Below are positions 1 to 8,822 of a stretch of 16,262 nt of DNA, piece by piece (the stretch's first letter is position 1; every line of letters starts with the position of its first letter). The stretch lies in the NCBI GenBank assembly GCA_046154695.1, contig JBJXFI010000251.1:1-16262 (forward strand). The letters are read 5' to 3'. Below the pieces are notes generated by a model. The model had not been told where the DNA came from. It was given only the letters and a program-made list of their open reading frames with translations, and did not search any database. The position numbers and the translations under genes are program-made. The DNA comes from DALYLB01 sp046154695 (lineage in GTDB: Bacteria; Acidobacteriota; Blastocatellia; RBC074).

Positions 1-12
1 TTTCGATGCGGT

Positions 13-59
13 CCTGGGGCTTACGCCCCAGGCTATATGCTGCCACCCGCTTCGCGGGT
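13..59. repeat. Pair of REP-like hairpins at left edge
   Basis: Two GC-rich perfect hairpins lie close together: an 8-bp stem CCTGGGGC/GCCCCAGG with loop TTAC (13-32), and a 6-bp stem ACCCGC/GCGGGT with loop TTC (45-59). Neither is followed by a T-run on either strand, so they look more like a REP-type intergenic palindrome than an intrinsic terminator. They lie beyond the 3' end of the glycosyltransferase gene. No REP-associated transposase is in the window. A terminator or mRNA-stabilising role cannot be excluded. Confidence 0.55.
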
Positions 60-109
60 TGAGGCAAAAGAACTTCAATACACCCTCTAAACTTAATGCC
101 ATTGGCCTG

Positions 110-141
110 AAGGCGGAACTCCAAACGGGAACGCCAAACGA
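110..141 (+). repeat. Dispersed intergenic repeat, copy 1
   Basis: This stretch reads AAGGCGGAACTCC, then AAACG, then GGAACGCCAAACGA. It matches 4696-4721 with one substitution and one missing base over about 26 positions. Its first 18 bases match the reverse complement of 16151-16168 with one change. It abuts the stop codon of the glycosyltransferase gene (144-146). Each copy holds one or two units of the form GGAAC(T/G)CC(A/G)AACG. Confidence 0.6.
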
Positions 142-143
142 CG

Positions 144-1802
144 TCACTTCGGCCGCGCTCTCACCAGAATCCAGTCGCATCCGGGGGAGCAGCGCGCGCC
201 GAGGTGTTGCTCGCCGAGCGCCTCGGCGCGAATGTTGCCGGCGTGGAGGAGGCCGTCCATCCAACGCTTGCGGGAGATGACGAGCAGGCTGCGGCTGCGG
301 CTGCCCGCGGCCAGCAGACCGATCTCCTCGGGCGAGACCAGCGTCACCAGCTCCGACTTCGTGTCCCGGAGCGGCAGGCCCGTCGCATAAAAATTGATTC
401 CGTGATCGTGATTGACGAAGAAGACGAGCCGTTCGCCGGGCTGCGCCGCCTGCGTGGCGAGGATCGCCAGCGGCTTGATCGATTCCCGCGTTCCGAGCGC
501 CGGGAAGAGCATGTGGGCAACCACGATGACCAGCGCCGCCACGCCGAGAGGAAGGAACCCCGATGCCGAACGGATTCCGCGCAGCAGAAGAATGGCCAGA
601 TAGATCAGCGACACCAGGGCAGTCACGGCCGCCACGATCCGCGCTCCCTGCCCGCTTTCGCCCAGTTCCCTACCGCCGATGAAGAGCGCGGCCAGCCCCG
701 TCAACGCAATCAGCAGGCCGGTCATCACGCCGACCCACAGCCGGAAGGTTCGCATCTCGCGGCCGATCAACAGGGCGACGGCGGGAAAGACCGGCAGAAT
801 GTAGCCGGGCAGCTGCGACCCGGAAAATAAGAAGAAGACGATCGGAACCAGCAGCCATAAAAGCGCAAAGAGGCGGAGCCGGTCCTTGAGCAGGTCTCGC
901 CCCGTCCGAATCGACCCCCCCACTTCCGCAATCAGATACAGGGTCCAGGGGAAGCTCCCCGCCAGCACGACCATGGGAAAAAAATAGACCGGCTGCGGAT
1001 GCCGGTACTTGTTCGTCAGATACCGCTCAAAATGATGGCCGATGAAAAATTCGCGGATGAATGCCCATCCGTTGATCGCGATGACCGGTCCATACCAGAC
1101 GGCCGCGGTTCCCAGCAGAACTGCGCCGCCGGACAGAAACAGCCGCAACCGCGGCAGCCGCCGCCACCCGCCGGTCAACAACAGATACGGCCCGATGATG
1201 ATCGCCGGCAACACCAGCCCGACCAATCCCTTCGCCAGCAACGCCAGACCCAAACCAAAAGCGAAGAGATAAAACCACAGAGCACTTCGCGGCCGTTCAC
1301 GCTCTTCCTCCCATAAGAAGAAAGCGAGAAGCGCCATTTCCATCGCGACCGAGAGCGGCAAATCGAAGGTCGCTCCCCGGGCGAATCCGGGCCAGATTCC
1401 ACATGTCGCAAGGACGGCGGCCATCCAGAAACCGGTCTCCGGCGATCCGCGGCGCCGGCCGAACGCATAGAGCATCCACACACCGAGGCTCGCGACAAAC
1501 GCAACCCCGGCGCGCGCGCCGAATTCATTCTCCCCGAACAGCGCATACCCGAGCCCCGACAGCCAATAGGTCAGCGCCGGCTTCTCGAACCAGACGATCC
1601 CGCCCAGCCGCGGCGTCACCCAGTCTCCCCTCTCCGACATCTCGCGCGCCACCTGGGCATAGCGAGGCTCGTCCGGCCCCAGAAACGGCAGCCATCCCAG
1701 CCCGTAAAAAAAGACCACCGCGCACAAAACGACCAGGGCTGGCAGATAAAAGCGGTCCGGATGTCGTTGTGTCTTTGTTGGAGGAAGATCGCTGATTTGC
1801 AC
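144..1802 (-). CDS. ArnT/PMT-like membrane glycosyltransferase (GT-C fold)
   Basis: This 552-residue polytopic protein resembles the ArnT/GT39-GT83 family, which transfers a sugar from a polyprenyl-phosphate donor onto lipid A or another envelope acceptor on the outer face of the inner membrane. The family signature is clear in the first periplasmic loop: GPDEPRYAQVAREM (acidic pair D44-E45) and then FEKPALTYW (about 72-80). Numerous hydrophobic segments follow and a soluble C-terminal part completes the protein, as is usual for ArnT-like proteins of about 550 residues. The start is GTG at 1802; no good Shine-Dalgarno is visible and no in-frame ATG precedes the signature, so the start is moderately sure. 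It is divergent from the Gfo/Idh/MocA gene across about 155 bp. Donor and acceptor cannot be read from the sequence; aminoarabinose specificity is not claimed. Confidence 0.85.
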   Translation of the reverse strand: MQISDLPPTKTQRHPDRFYLPALVVLCAVVFFYGLGWLPFLGPDEPRYAQVAREMSERGDWVTPRLGGIVWFEKPALTYWLSGLGYALFGENEFGARAGVAFVASLGVWMLYAFGRRRGSPETGFWMAAVLATCGIWPGFARGATFDLPLSVAMEMALLAFFLWEEERERPRSALWFYLFAFGLGLALLAKGLVGLVLPAIIIGPYLLLTGGWRRLPRLRLFLSGGAVLLGTAAVWYGPVIAINGWAFIREFFIGHHFERYLTNKYRHPQPVYFFPMVVLAGSFPWTLYLIAEVGGSIRTGRDLLKDRLRLFALLWLLVPIVFFLFSGSQLPGYILPVFPAVALLIGREMRTFRLWVGVMTGLLIALTGLAALFIGGRELGESGQGARIVAAVTALVSLIYLAILLLRGIRSASGFLPLGVAALVIVVAHMLFPALGTRESIKPLAILATQAAQPGERLVFFVNHDHGINFYATGLPLRDTKSELVTLVSPEEIGLLAAGSRSRSLLVISRKRWMDGLLHAGNIRAEALGEQHLGARCSPGCDWILVRARPK

Positions 1803-1811
1803 GATTCGTGT

Positions 1812-1839
1812 TTGAAAATCGCCTGTTCAAGATTACATT
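1812..1839 (+). promoter_or_regulatory. Possible sigma-70 promoter for the oxidoreductase gene
   Basis: TTGAAA (1812-1817) and TACATT (1834-1839) are 16 bases apart in the divergent intergenic region, giving a leader of roughly 110 bases before the ATG at 1959. The -10 box is weak. The leader between about 1886 and 1956 is almost purely purine-rich (GAGAGGGAGA, GAAGAAGAGA and similar) and may be a decayed simple-sequence tract. Confidence 0.3.
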
Positions 1840-1958
1840 TTGAGGCCACAGAGTAGCATTCGAGGCATAAAAGGCAAACGGGCGCGGCAATGACCGAGAG
1901 GGAGACTCTGACGCGGAGACACGAAATCGCGAAGAAGAGAAAAAGAGAGAAGAGATAT

Positions 1959-2933
<975 letters not shown>

Positions 2934-3066
2934 GCGCACCCGGCGCGAGAAACATTCTTCTCGAAATCGTCACATGTCTTCAAAAGGAAAATTCTCTTTC
3001 CGCACAGCCAAATGGGACATGGCATCGCTCAGGCATACCTGAAAAGACAATTGGAGAAAGAATGTT

Positions 3067-4665
3067 ATGGGCACGAAGCTCTGGAATGTGATGATTCACA
3101 TGGCGGCGGACAACAATCTCAAGGACGAGTGTATCTACGAGCTCAACGAAATTCTCGGCATCGGAAGGCTCACGGAGCTGGATGTCGTCGCCCAGTTCGA
3201 CTCCGGCTCGTCGGTCACGGTCTATGACTATCGCGTGCCGGAGCCGGACGAAGCTGCAACATCCACGGCTTCGCGGGCCGAGGCCGATTTGGTCGATCCG
3301 CCGGAACTCGACGATATCGCTCGCCTGATCATCACGGGGCGGGAAGAGCTGCAGCGGATCTCCGATTCTCAAATTATCGCCGACTTCCTGCAGCAACATG
3401 GAAGCGGAGAAAAATTCAACTTCATCTCACTCTCGGGGCATGGAGCCGGCGCCGTCGGAGAATTTCTTCCCTCGGATGATCCGCCGAACGCGCTGAGCAT
3501 TCCAGAGCTCAAATCGAGAGTGCTCGAGCCGCTCGCCAATCGCCTACGCGAGGGAAAGATCGATCTTCTCGGGCTGGACAGCTGCCTGATGAGCATGGTC
3601 GAGACCTGCTTTCAGTTGCAGGGGCTGGTCCGGATCCTCATCAGCGCCGAAGGCCTCGAACAGAATGCCGGCTGGCCCTATCACAAGATCCTGCGGGACC
3701 TGCAGGCGAATCCGCGGACTCCTCCGCGCGAACTGGCGAAGCGCGTCGTGCGCGATTACGTGAGAAACTACGCGCCTTATTATGCCTCCGGAATCTCGGT
3801 CGATCTCTCCGCCTGCGATCTCGGCGACGAAAAGATGAACGCGCTGACCAGCGCCATCCGCCATCTGGCCGCCCGGCTTCGGCAAAACCTTCTCCTCCCA
3901 CAGGTCGAAAGCGCAATTCTGATCGCTCATTGGCGCGCGCAGTCCTATAAATTCGAGCAGTACACGGATCTATGGGACTTCTGCCACCTGCTGAAGACCT
4001 CGCTCGATAACGGCATCTTCAATACCGCGGAGTTCAAAAGCCCCTCTCTCCTGTTCGATGAATGGGAGGCCTTCTCGAAAACGCCCGGAACTCCCGATCG
4101 GTGGGCGGCATTCAAAGAGACGGCAACGTATTGGGAGGAGGTCAGGCGGGAGATCGAGGATGGCTGCAGGGATGTAATGGCCGCCATCGACAACGTGGTC
4201 ATCGACTCGGGCTATCACGGTGCGGCCTTCCAGCATTCCCACGGATTGTCGATCTATTTCCCCTGGTCGAAAACGGAACTCGCAAGGAACATCGCCCCTT
4301 ACAGCGAACTCGCCTTCTCTTCCGCCACCGGATGGGATCAATTTCTTATCGCCTATATCAACCGAACGCAGCGCGAGGTGCGCGATGATCATGGATTGAG
4401 GGAAAGGGGGATCCCTCCAATGGGGATGTCTCCGAAAGGGGGCGCCTCAGTGCATCCCCCCAAGGAACCCAAGGAAATTGATCATCGAGTGACGCCGCCT
4501 ATCGACACGCGCGTCACGCCGCCCATCGACACGCGCGTCACGCCACCCATCGACACGCGTGGCAAGTTGGCCTTCTCCCCGGAGGTTAAGAATCCCCCGA
4601 CGGAGTTCTACAGGGAAAATCCAGCGGCGTTGAATCAGAAAACCGGCAAGAGACACGAGGACTGA
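3067..4665 (+). CDS. Clostripain-family (C11) cysteine peptidase
   Basis: This 532-residue clan CD protease opens with the C11 hallmark LWNVMIHMAADNNL (5-18). The catalytic dyad is visible: His125 in SLSGHGAG and Cys173 in LGLDSCLMSM. Asp171, two residues before the Cys, corresponds to the S1-pocket Asp that gives C11 enzymes Arg/Lys specificity. There is no signal peptide or membrane segment, so a cytoplasmic location is expected, whereas clostripain itself is secreted. After about residue 440 a proline-rich tail begins, containing three exact copies of RVTPPIDT (474-497). The start has a good Shine-Dalgarno, GGAG at 3053-3056, ten bases upstream. The CHAT gene, encoding a second clan CD protease, follows on the same strand after 206 bp, with a terminator-like hairpin between. 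The natural substrate is unknown; a link to the following CHAT/sigma module is inferred from position only. Confidence 0.9.
   Translation: MGTKLWNVMIHMAADNNLKDECIYELNEILGIGRLTELDVVAQFDSGSSVTVYDYRVPEPDEAATSTASRAEADLVDPPELDDIARLIITGREELQRISDSQIIADFLQQHGSGEKFNFISLSGHGAGAVGEFLPSDDPPNALSIPELKSRVLEPLANRLREGKIDLLGLDSCLMSMVETCFQLQGLVRILISAEGLEQNAGWPYHKILRDLQANPRTPPRELAKRVVRDYVRNYAPYYASGISVDLSACDLGDEKMNALTSAIRHLAARLRQNLLLPQVESAILIAHWRAQSYKFEQYTDLWDFCHLLKTSLDNGIFNTAEFKSPSLLFDEWEAFSKTPGTPDRWAAFKETATYWEEVRREIEDGCRDVMAAIDNVVIDSGYHGAAFQHSHGLSIYFPWSKTELARNIAPYSELAFSSATGWDQFLIAYINRTQREVRDDHGLRERGIPPMGMSPKGGASVHPPKEPKEIDHRVTPPIDTRVTPPIDTRVTPPIDTRGKLAFSPEVKNPPTEFYRENPAALNQKTGKRHED
4486..4557 (+). repeat. 24-bp in-frame tandem repeat, three copies, in the C11 gene
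   Basis: Three contiguous 24-bp units (4486-4509, 4510-4533, 4534-4557) each encode RVTPPIDT. Units two and three differ at one base (CCG/CCA); unit one differs from unit two at three third-codon positions (CGA/CGC, GTG/GTC, CCT/CCC). The array lies in the low-complexity tail after the protease domain. Each unit contains one Arg, so it offers potential sites for an Arg-specific protease. Copy number is likely variable between strains. Confidence 0.9.
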
Positions 4666-4687
4666 GGCGTGACGGCTCGTTCCCGGG

Positions 4688-4727
4688 AAATCGTTAACTC
4701 CGAACGCGGAACGCCAAACGATTTTTT
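4688..4727 (+). terminator. Terminator-like hairpin after the C11 gene, containing repeat copy 2
   Basis: AAATCGTT (4688-4695) and AACGATTT (4717-4724) form an 8-bp stem whose 3' side runs into TTTTTT (4722-4727). It lies 22 bases after the C11 stop codon. The 21-base loop is long for an intrinsic terminator. The loop and 3' arm (4696-4721) are copy 2 of the dispersed repeat seen at 110-141 and 16151-16168, so the element seems to have been inserted into, or to have created, the hairpin. Confidence 0.5.
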
Positions 4728-4743
4728 CGAGCGCCCCCTCCTC

Positions 4744-4772
4744 TGGAAAAGTGGGGAAGCAATCTGTATTCT
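4744..4772 (+). promoter_or_regulatory. Possible weak promoter for the CHAT gene
   Basis: TGGAAA (4744-4749) and TATTCT (4767-4772) have a 17-base spacing, each matching the sigma-70 consensus at four of six positions. A perfect 10-bp palindrome TCTGTACAGA lies at 4783-4792, just downstream, where an operator could sit. Both are short enough to occur by chance in a 206-bp intergenic region. No alternative stronger promoter was seen before the gene. Confidence 0.25.
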
Positions 4773-4871
4773 CTGGGCAGGATCTGTACAGACCGATTGT
4801 AAACGCAACCGAAGGCTCGACCTCGATCCGACGGAAAGCGAATTTGGGTTTACCCCATTCCCCTGCAAACA

Positions 4872-7800
4872 ATGCTTTTTCAAATCCATTTTACGGGTGC
4901 GCGACGCAACACCATCAGGCCCGTGGCGCCTTCCCGGCGCCTGCGATTTTTCCTGCTCATCGCACTCATTCTCCTCGCCCTGCCGGGGGCGGCCTGCAAG
5001 CGAGCAACGCCGGCCTTGACGCAGATGGAACGGCTGCTGGCGGAGGCCGCGAGCCTGAAGGCGATGCCGGACCTGCGGAAAAAAAAGCATGCCATCGAAC
5101 TTCTGGAAGACTCGCTCAATGCGGAGCATTCCCTCAACGATGCACCGGCGGAGATCAGGATGTTGATGCTGCTCGGCGAGATCCAGGCGGAGATCAGCAA
5201 CTTCGAGCAATCCGCATGCGCCTGCGGTCACGCGCTTCAACATGCAAGGGAACTCGGGGACGAAGCCGTTCTCGCCGAGACCCTGAACGCGGTCGCTCTC
5301 GCCTCGATTCGCCTCAACCGGCTGGAAGAGGCTCGCAAATACGGCCAGGAAGCGATGAGGATTTGTGAGCGCAACCAGGATTCGGTGGGAAAAGCGCGGG
5401 CCCTCGCGAACGAGGGGGAGTGGCATTATACATGCGGAGACAGCGATCAGGCTGTCGAGAAATATTCCGAGGCCATGAGAATCCTCCAGCCGCTGAATCT
5501 CCCCAAACAACTGGCGGAAATGCAAATGTGCCTGGGCATGCTCTATACCGACAGGCACGACACAAAAAACGCGTTCGACTATTTGAATAAAGCCGCCAAG
5601 ACATTCGAATCGATTGGCGACGTCCGTGGAAATGCACTCACCCTGATTGGCATCGCACACCTCAATGCCAAAATCGGAGAGAGTCATGAAGCGCTGGCGC
5701 TCTATGACCAGACCCTGAAGACGGTCAAGGCCATCGGCGATCGCTACTGGGAGGCGAGCATTCTCAATGGAATCGGATTCGTGCATCAATTTTCCGGGGA
5801 GCGAAAACACGCCTTTATTCGCTATGATCAGGCGCGCGAGATCTTTCGCAAACTTGGTCTCAAGAACGAAGAGGCGCAGGCGTCGCTGGCTGCGGCGATC
5901 ATCATGGATGACCAGAAACTCGCATTCGCCTGTTTCGAGGATCTCCTGAAGACCAGCCAGGAATTGGAGGTTAAACAGATCGAGGCAGTGAGTTGGCGGG
6001 AGCTCGGGGCCATTCATGGCGAGCTTGGCAACAGGATGGCCGCGATGACGGCCTATGCGCGCGCGCGGGAGCTCTTCAATTCCACCAAAACCGTGCGCGG
6101 AGAGATCGAGACACTCATTCGTCATGGCGGAACCCAGGCGAAATTCAACCTCTGGCCCGAGGCGAAACGTTCTTACCTGTCGGCGCTTGCGCTGAGCCGG
6201 GAAAAGAAAAATCAGGATGGAGAGCGGGAATCGCTTTTCCAATTGGCGCGAATGGCGAAAGAAGCCGGCAGACTCGACGAAGCCCGCTCCCACATCGAAT
6301 CAGCCATCGAGATCGCGGAAACCCAGCGAATCAACGTCGGCGTCCAGGGGTTGCAGTCGTCCTATTTCGCCTCGATCCAGAAATACTTCAAGTTCTCCAT
6401 CGACCTGTTGATGTCCCAATCCGAAAAGGGAGGAAATGGATCGCTTCAGGCGCAGGCATTCGAACAGAGCGAGCGCGCAAGGGCGCGGAGCCTGCTGGAT
6501 GCGCTGGGCCGGGCGCATGCCGATCTTCTGCTGTGGGGCGATCCGGCGTTGATCGCGCAGTTGCGCGAGATCAGGCAAAAGATCAATCGCAGCTCGAAGA
6601 GTTGGTTCCAGCGAAAAGGGGAAGGTGCGGAGGAGAGGGAATTGATGAACCTGAGCCTCGAAACGACCTCGCTGCTTATCGAACGCGACCAGATCGAGGC
6701 CCGGATTCGGGCCGCCGCCCCCAGGGAGAGGTCATCGAAACATCCGCAACCCTCGACGCTTCCCGAGATCCAGAAGCTTCTCGACGAAGACACCCTTCTG
6801 CTCGAATACTCGCTCAACGAGAAACGAAGCTATGTGTGGGTGATCACGCCTACCGCGATCGAAGCCGCCACTCTGTCCGGACGGAGAGAGATCGAAGAAG
6901 CGGCGAGAGATCTTTTTCCGGAATTATCCACGGAACCGTTTCAATCGGGCCTCTCTCCCGAGGAGACCGAAAAACGCTATTGGAAAAAAGCGGCGGCCCT
7001 GAGCCGGTTGATTCTTGGCCCGATCGCCAACAAGCTGCGGGGCAAAAAGCTGCTGGTCGTGGCTGACGGCCTGCTCCAGCGAATTCCCTTTCAGGCGCTC
7101 CCGATCCCCGGCGATATGGCGCGTGCAGGATTTGCCGATCCGCAGCCACCGCAACCGATGATGCTGAGACACCGGATCGTCAATCTCCCCTCCGCGTCGG
7201 CGCTCGTCACGCTCCGTCAAAAACATGAAACCCGCCGCCCGCCGGCGAAACCAATCGCCGTCTTCGCGGACGCCGTCTTCGAGAGGGACGATGTTCGAGT
7301 GTATCAGGATCCAGGATCCGATTCGTCGAAACTGCCCGCCAGTTCCTCAACCTCCCAGATTCCCTCGCCTGTGCCGGCGCAGGAGAGGCTGATGAACCTG
7401 CGACGCCTCCATTTCACCGGAGAGGAGGCGAAGGCGATCGAGAACGCGCTCTCCATCAGGGAACATTTGAAAACCGGACCGGAAGCGACGCGCGAGGCCG
7501 TCCTCGATCCCCGATTGAAGGACTATCGCTACCTCCATTTCGCCACACACGGCGATCTGAACGACGACCAACCCGAGCTCTCCGCGCTGATCTTTTCCCT
7601 CTACGATCGCCGGGGCCGGCGTTTGGACGGATCGGTTTATCTCCACGAAATTTACAATCTGGACTTGAATGCGGATCTTGTCGTGCTGAGCGCATGCGAG
7701 ACCGCCCGCGGCAGGGAGATCAGTGGAGAGGGCGTCATCGGTCTGACTCGCGGATTTATGTATGCCGGCTCCCGGCAGGTGATGGCCAGCCTCTGGAGTG

Positions 7801-7973
7801 TCGAAGACGACTCGACCTCGCAACTGATGAAACATTTTTACTGGAATCTCTTCAAGCGCGGGGAACGACCCATCGAGGCTCTCCAACACGCGCAAATGGC
7901 GCTCTGGCAAACGCCTGCCACGAGGGCTCCGTATTTTTGGGCGGGATTTGTCCTGCAGGGCGAGTACCAGTGA
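4872..7973 (+). CDS. TPR-CHAT caspase-like protease with N-terminal signal/anchor
   Basis: This 1033-residue protein has three parts. Residues 1-42 hold basic residues (RRN, SRRLR) then a hydrophobic stretch FFLLIALILLALPGAAC. This is a Sec signal or N-in anchor; Cys42 gives a weak lipobox (Gly at -3). Residues about 95-490 are roughly nine tetratricopeptide repeats. The CHAT domain (about 640-1033) carries the catalytic dyad: His893 in HFATHGDL and Cys942 in VLSACETARG, with the usual SLWSVEDDST later. CHAT is a clan CD protease domain related to caspases and separase; TPRs usually bind a partner or activator. A Ser/Pro-rich insert lies at about 813-835. ATG 4872 has no clear Shine-Dalgarno; GTG 4923 would give a more normal signal peptide. 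The sigma and anti-sigma genes follow downstream, a recurrent neighbourhood for CHAT genes. The export prediction puts the protease outside the cytoplasm. Confidence 0.9.
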   Translation: MLFQIHFTGARRNTIRPVAPSRRLRFFLLIALILLALPGAACKRATPALTQMERLLAEAASLKAMPDLRKKKHAIELLEDSLNAEHSLNDAPAEIRMLMLLGEIQAEISNFEQSACACGHALQHARELGDEAVLAETLNAVALASIRLNRLEEARKYGQEAMRICERNQDSVGKARALANEGEWHYTCGDSDQAVEKYSEAMRILQPLNLPKQLAEMQMCLGMLYTDRHDTKNAFDYLNKAAKTFESIGDVRGNALTLIGIAHLNAKIGESHEALALYDQTLKTVKAIGDRYWEASILNGIGFVHQFSGERKHAFIRYDQAREIFRKLGLKNEEAQASLAAAIIMDDQKLAFACFEDLLKTSQELEVKQIEAVSWRELGAIHGELGNRMAAMTAYARARELFNSTKTVRGEIETLIRHGGTQAKFNLWPEAKRSYLSALALSREKKNQDGERESLFQLARMAKEAGRLDEARSHIESAIEIAETQRINVGVQGLQSSYFASIQKYFKFSIDLLMSQSEKGGNGSLQAQAFEQSERARARSLLDALGRAHADLLLWGDPALIAQLREIRQKINRSSKSWFQRKGEGAEERELMNLSLETTSLLIERDQIEARIRAAAPRERSSKHPQPSTLPEIQKLLDEDTLLLEYSLNEKRSYVWVITPTAIEAATLSGRREIEEAARDLFPELSTEPFQSGLSPEETEKRYWKKAAALSRLILGPIANKLRGKKLLVVADGLLQRIPFQALPIPGDMARAGFADPQPPQPMMLRHRIVNLPSASALVTLRQKHETRRPPAKPIAVFADAVFERDDVRVYQDPGSDSSKLPASSSTSQIPSPVPAQERLMNLRRLHFTGEEAKAIENALSIREHLKTGPEATREAVLDPRLKDYRYLHFATHGDLNDDQPELSALIFSLYDRRGRRLDGSVYLHEIYNLDLNADLVVLSACETARGREISGEGVIGLTRGFMYAGSRQVMASLWSVEDDSTSQLMKHFYWNLFKRGERPIEALQHAQMALWQTPATRAPYFWAGFVLQGEYQ

Positions 7974-8079
7974 CGCTCGGCGGCGTTCCCCCCGGCTTCG
8001 AGAGAGACATTCTCAATATTGCCTCGACCAATCGCTCCGTAACTTGCCCATATCCCGCTCGCGATTTGTCATTCTCCCT

Positions 8080-8100
8080 CTCGCGCGTCACGCGAGTTTT
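8080..8100 (+). terminator. Small hairpin with T4 after the CHAT gene, abutting the sigma promoter
   Basis: CTCGCG (8080-8085) and CGCGAG (8091-8096) form a 6-bp GC-rich stem with loop CGTCA, followed by TTTT (8097-8100). It lies 106 bases after the CHAT stop. The last two T bases are also the first two of the -35 box of the promoter at 8099-8127, so the palindrome could instead be an operator. The stem and T-run are both short for a terminator. Confidence 0.35.
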
Positions 8101-8127
8101 GACTCCGCGTATTCGCATGACTACAAT
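8099..8127 (+). promoter_or_regulatory. Near-consensus sigma-70 promoter for the sigma/anti-sigma pair
   Basis: TTGACT (8099-8104), a 17-base spacer and TACAAT (8122-8127) match the housekeeping consensus at five of six positions in each box. Transcription would begin near 8134, about 40 bases before the sigma gene start at 8175. This implies that the sigma gene is transcribed by the housekeeping polymerase and not only by its own product. Confidence 0.7.
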
Positions 8128-8174
8128 CCCCCCGTCATCTTACCTCTAACGGATAATTCAGAACCCAAAACGGC

Positions 8175-8771
8175 ATGGACGCGAACCCAATGACGAAAGG
8201 GCGTAGGGGGCTTACCTCCGAACATCTCGATCTTTTACTCGCCCGACTTCATCCCGATCGTGAGCGGGCCGGCGAGGAGTATCAAATCCTCCATCAAAAA
8301 CTGATTGCCTTCTTTCAGTTTCGGGGGTGCCTCAGGCCGGAGGAATGCGCGGATGAAACCATCGATCGCGTCGCGAAAAAGATTTTTCTCGGCGAAGAAA
8401 TCGAGAAGATCCCCGCTTACACATACACCGTCGCGAAATTCGTTTTCCGGGAATATCTGAAACAACCGGATCGAGCCCCGGTGGAGTTCGATCCGGCGCT
8501 CCCTTCCCCCTTCGACACCCTGGACGAACTCGAGAAGCGGGAGCGACAAGCCTGTCTCAATCGCTGCCTGGGCGAGCTCGGCAAAAAGGACGCCTCGATC
8601 CTGATCCGATACTGGCATCACGATGAAAAATCGAACAGCGGGGCGCGGCGCGCGCTCGCCGAGGAACTGAATGTCTCCCCCACCGCCCTGCGCCTGCGCA
8701 TCCTTCGCATTCGAGCCCGGTTTATGGACTGTTATAAAAAGTGCACAGGGAATTCCCAGATAAAAAAATGA
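8175..8771 (+). CDS. Sigma-70 family (ECF-like) RNA polymerase sigma factor
   Basis: The 198-residue protein has the two-domain layout of small alternative sigma factors. Region 2 spans about 20-100 (LIAFFQFRGCLRPEECADET then YTYTVAKFVFREYL, in the order of the core-binding and -10-recognition helices). A linker follows to about 117. Region 4 lies at about 118-190 with the helix-turn-helix ARRALAEELNVSPTALRLRI. The N-terminal wording (LHPDRERAGEEYQILHQKLI) recalls a class common in acidobacterial-type genomes, often next to a membrane protein like the following one. No Shine-Dalgarno stands out for ATG 8175; ATG 8190, five codons later, is equally possible. The stop is 51 bases before the next gene, so the two are likely one transcript. 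Its regulon cannot be read from this window. Confidence 0.85.
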   Translation: MDANPMTKGRRGLTSEHLDLLLARLHPDRERAGEEYQILHQKLIAFFQFRGCLRPEECADETIDRVAKKIFLGEEIEKIPAYTYTVAKFVFREYLKQPDRAPVEFDPALPSPFDTLDELEKRERQACLNRCLGELGKKDASILIRYWHHDEKSNSGARRALAEELNVSPTALRLRILRIRARFMDCYKKCTGNSQIKK

Positions 8772-8822
8772 AATAAAAACCCCGGAAAAGGCCACATAAC
8801 AGAGAAAGGTCTCTAATACTCT

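Noticed and set aside
1890..1958. Longer N-terminus for the Gfo/Idh/MocA protein from ATG 1890
   Set aside because: The extra 23 residues are charged, come from a purine-rich tract and precede the first Rossmann strand; ATG 1959 is better placed.
4486..4557. CRISPR-like short repeats
   Set aside because: The units are contiguous, in frame, without spacers, and encode a protein tail.
4635..6293. Open frame of 552 codons on the minus strand opposite the CHAT gene
   Set aside because: No motif is recognisable, and the opposite strand encodes clear TPR repeats and an intact CHAT protein.
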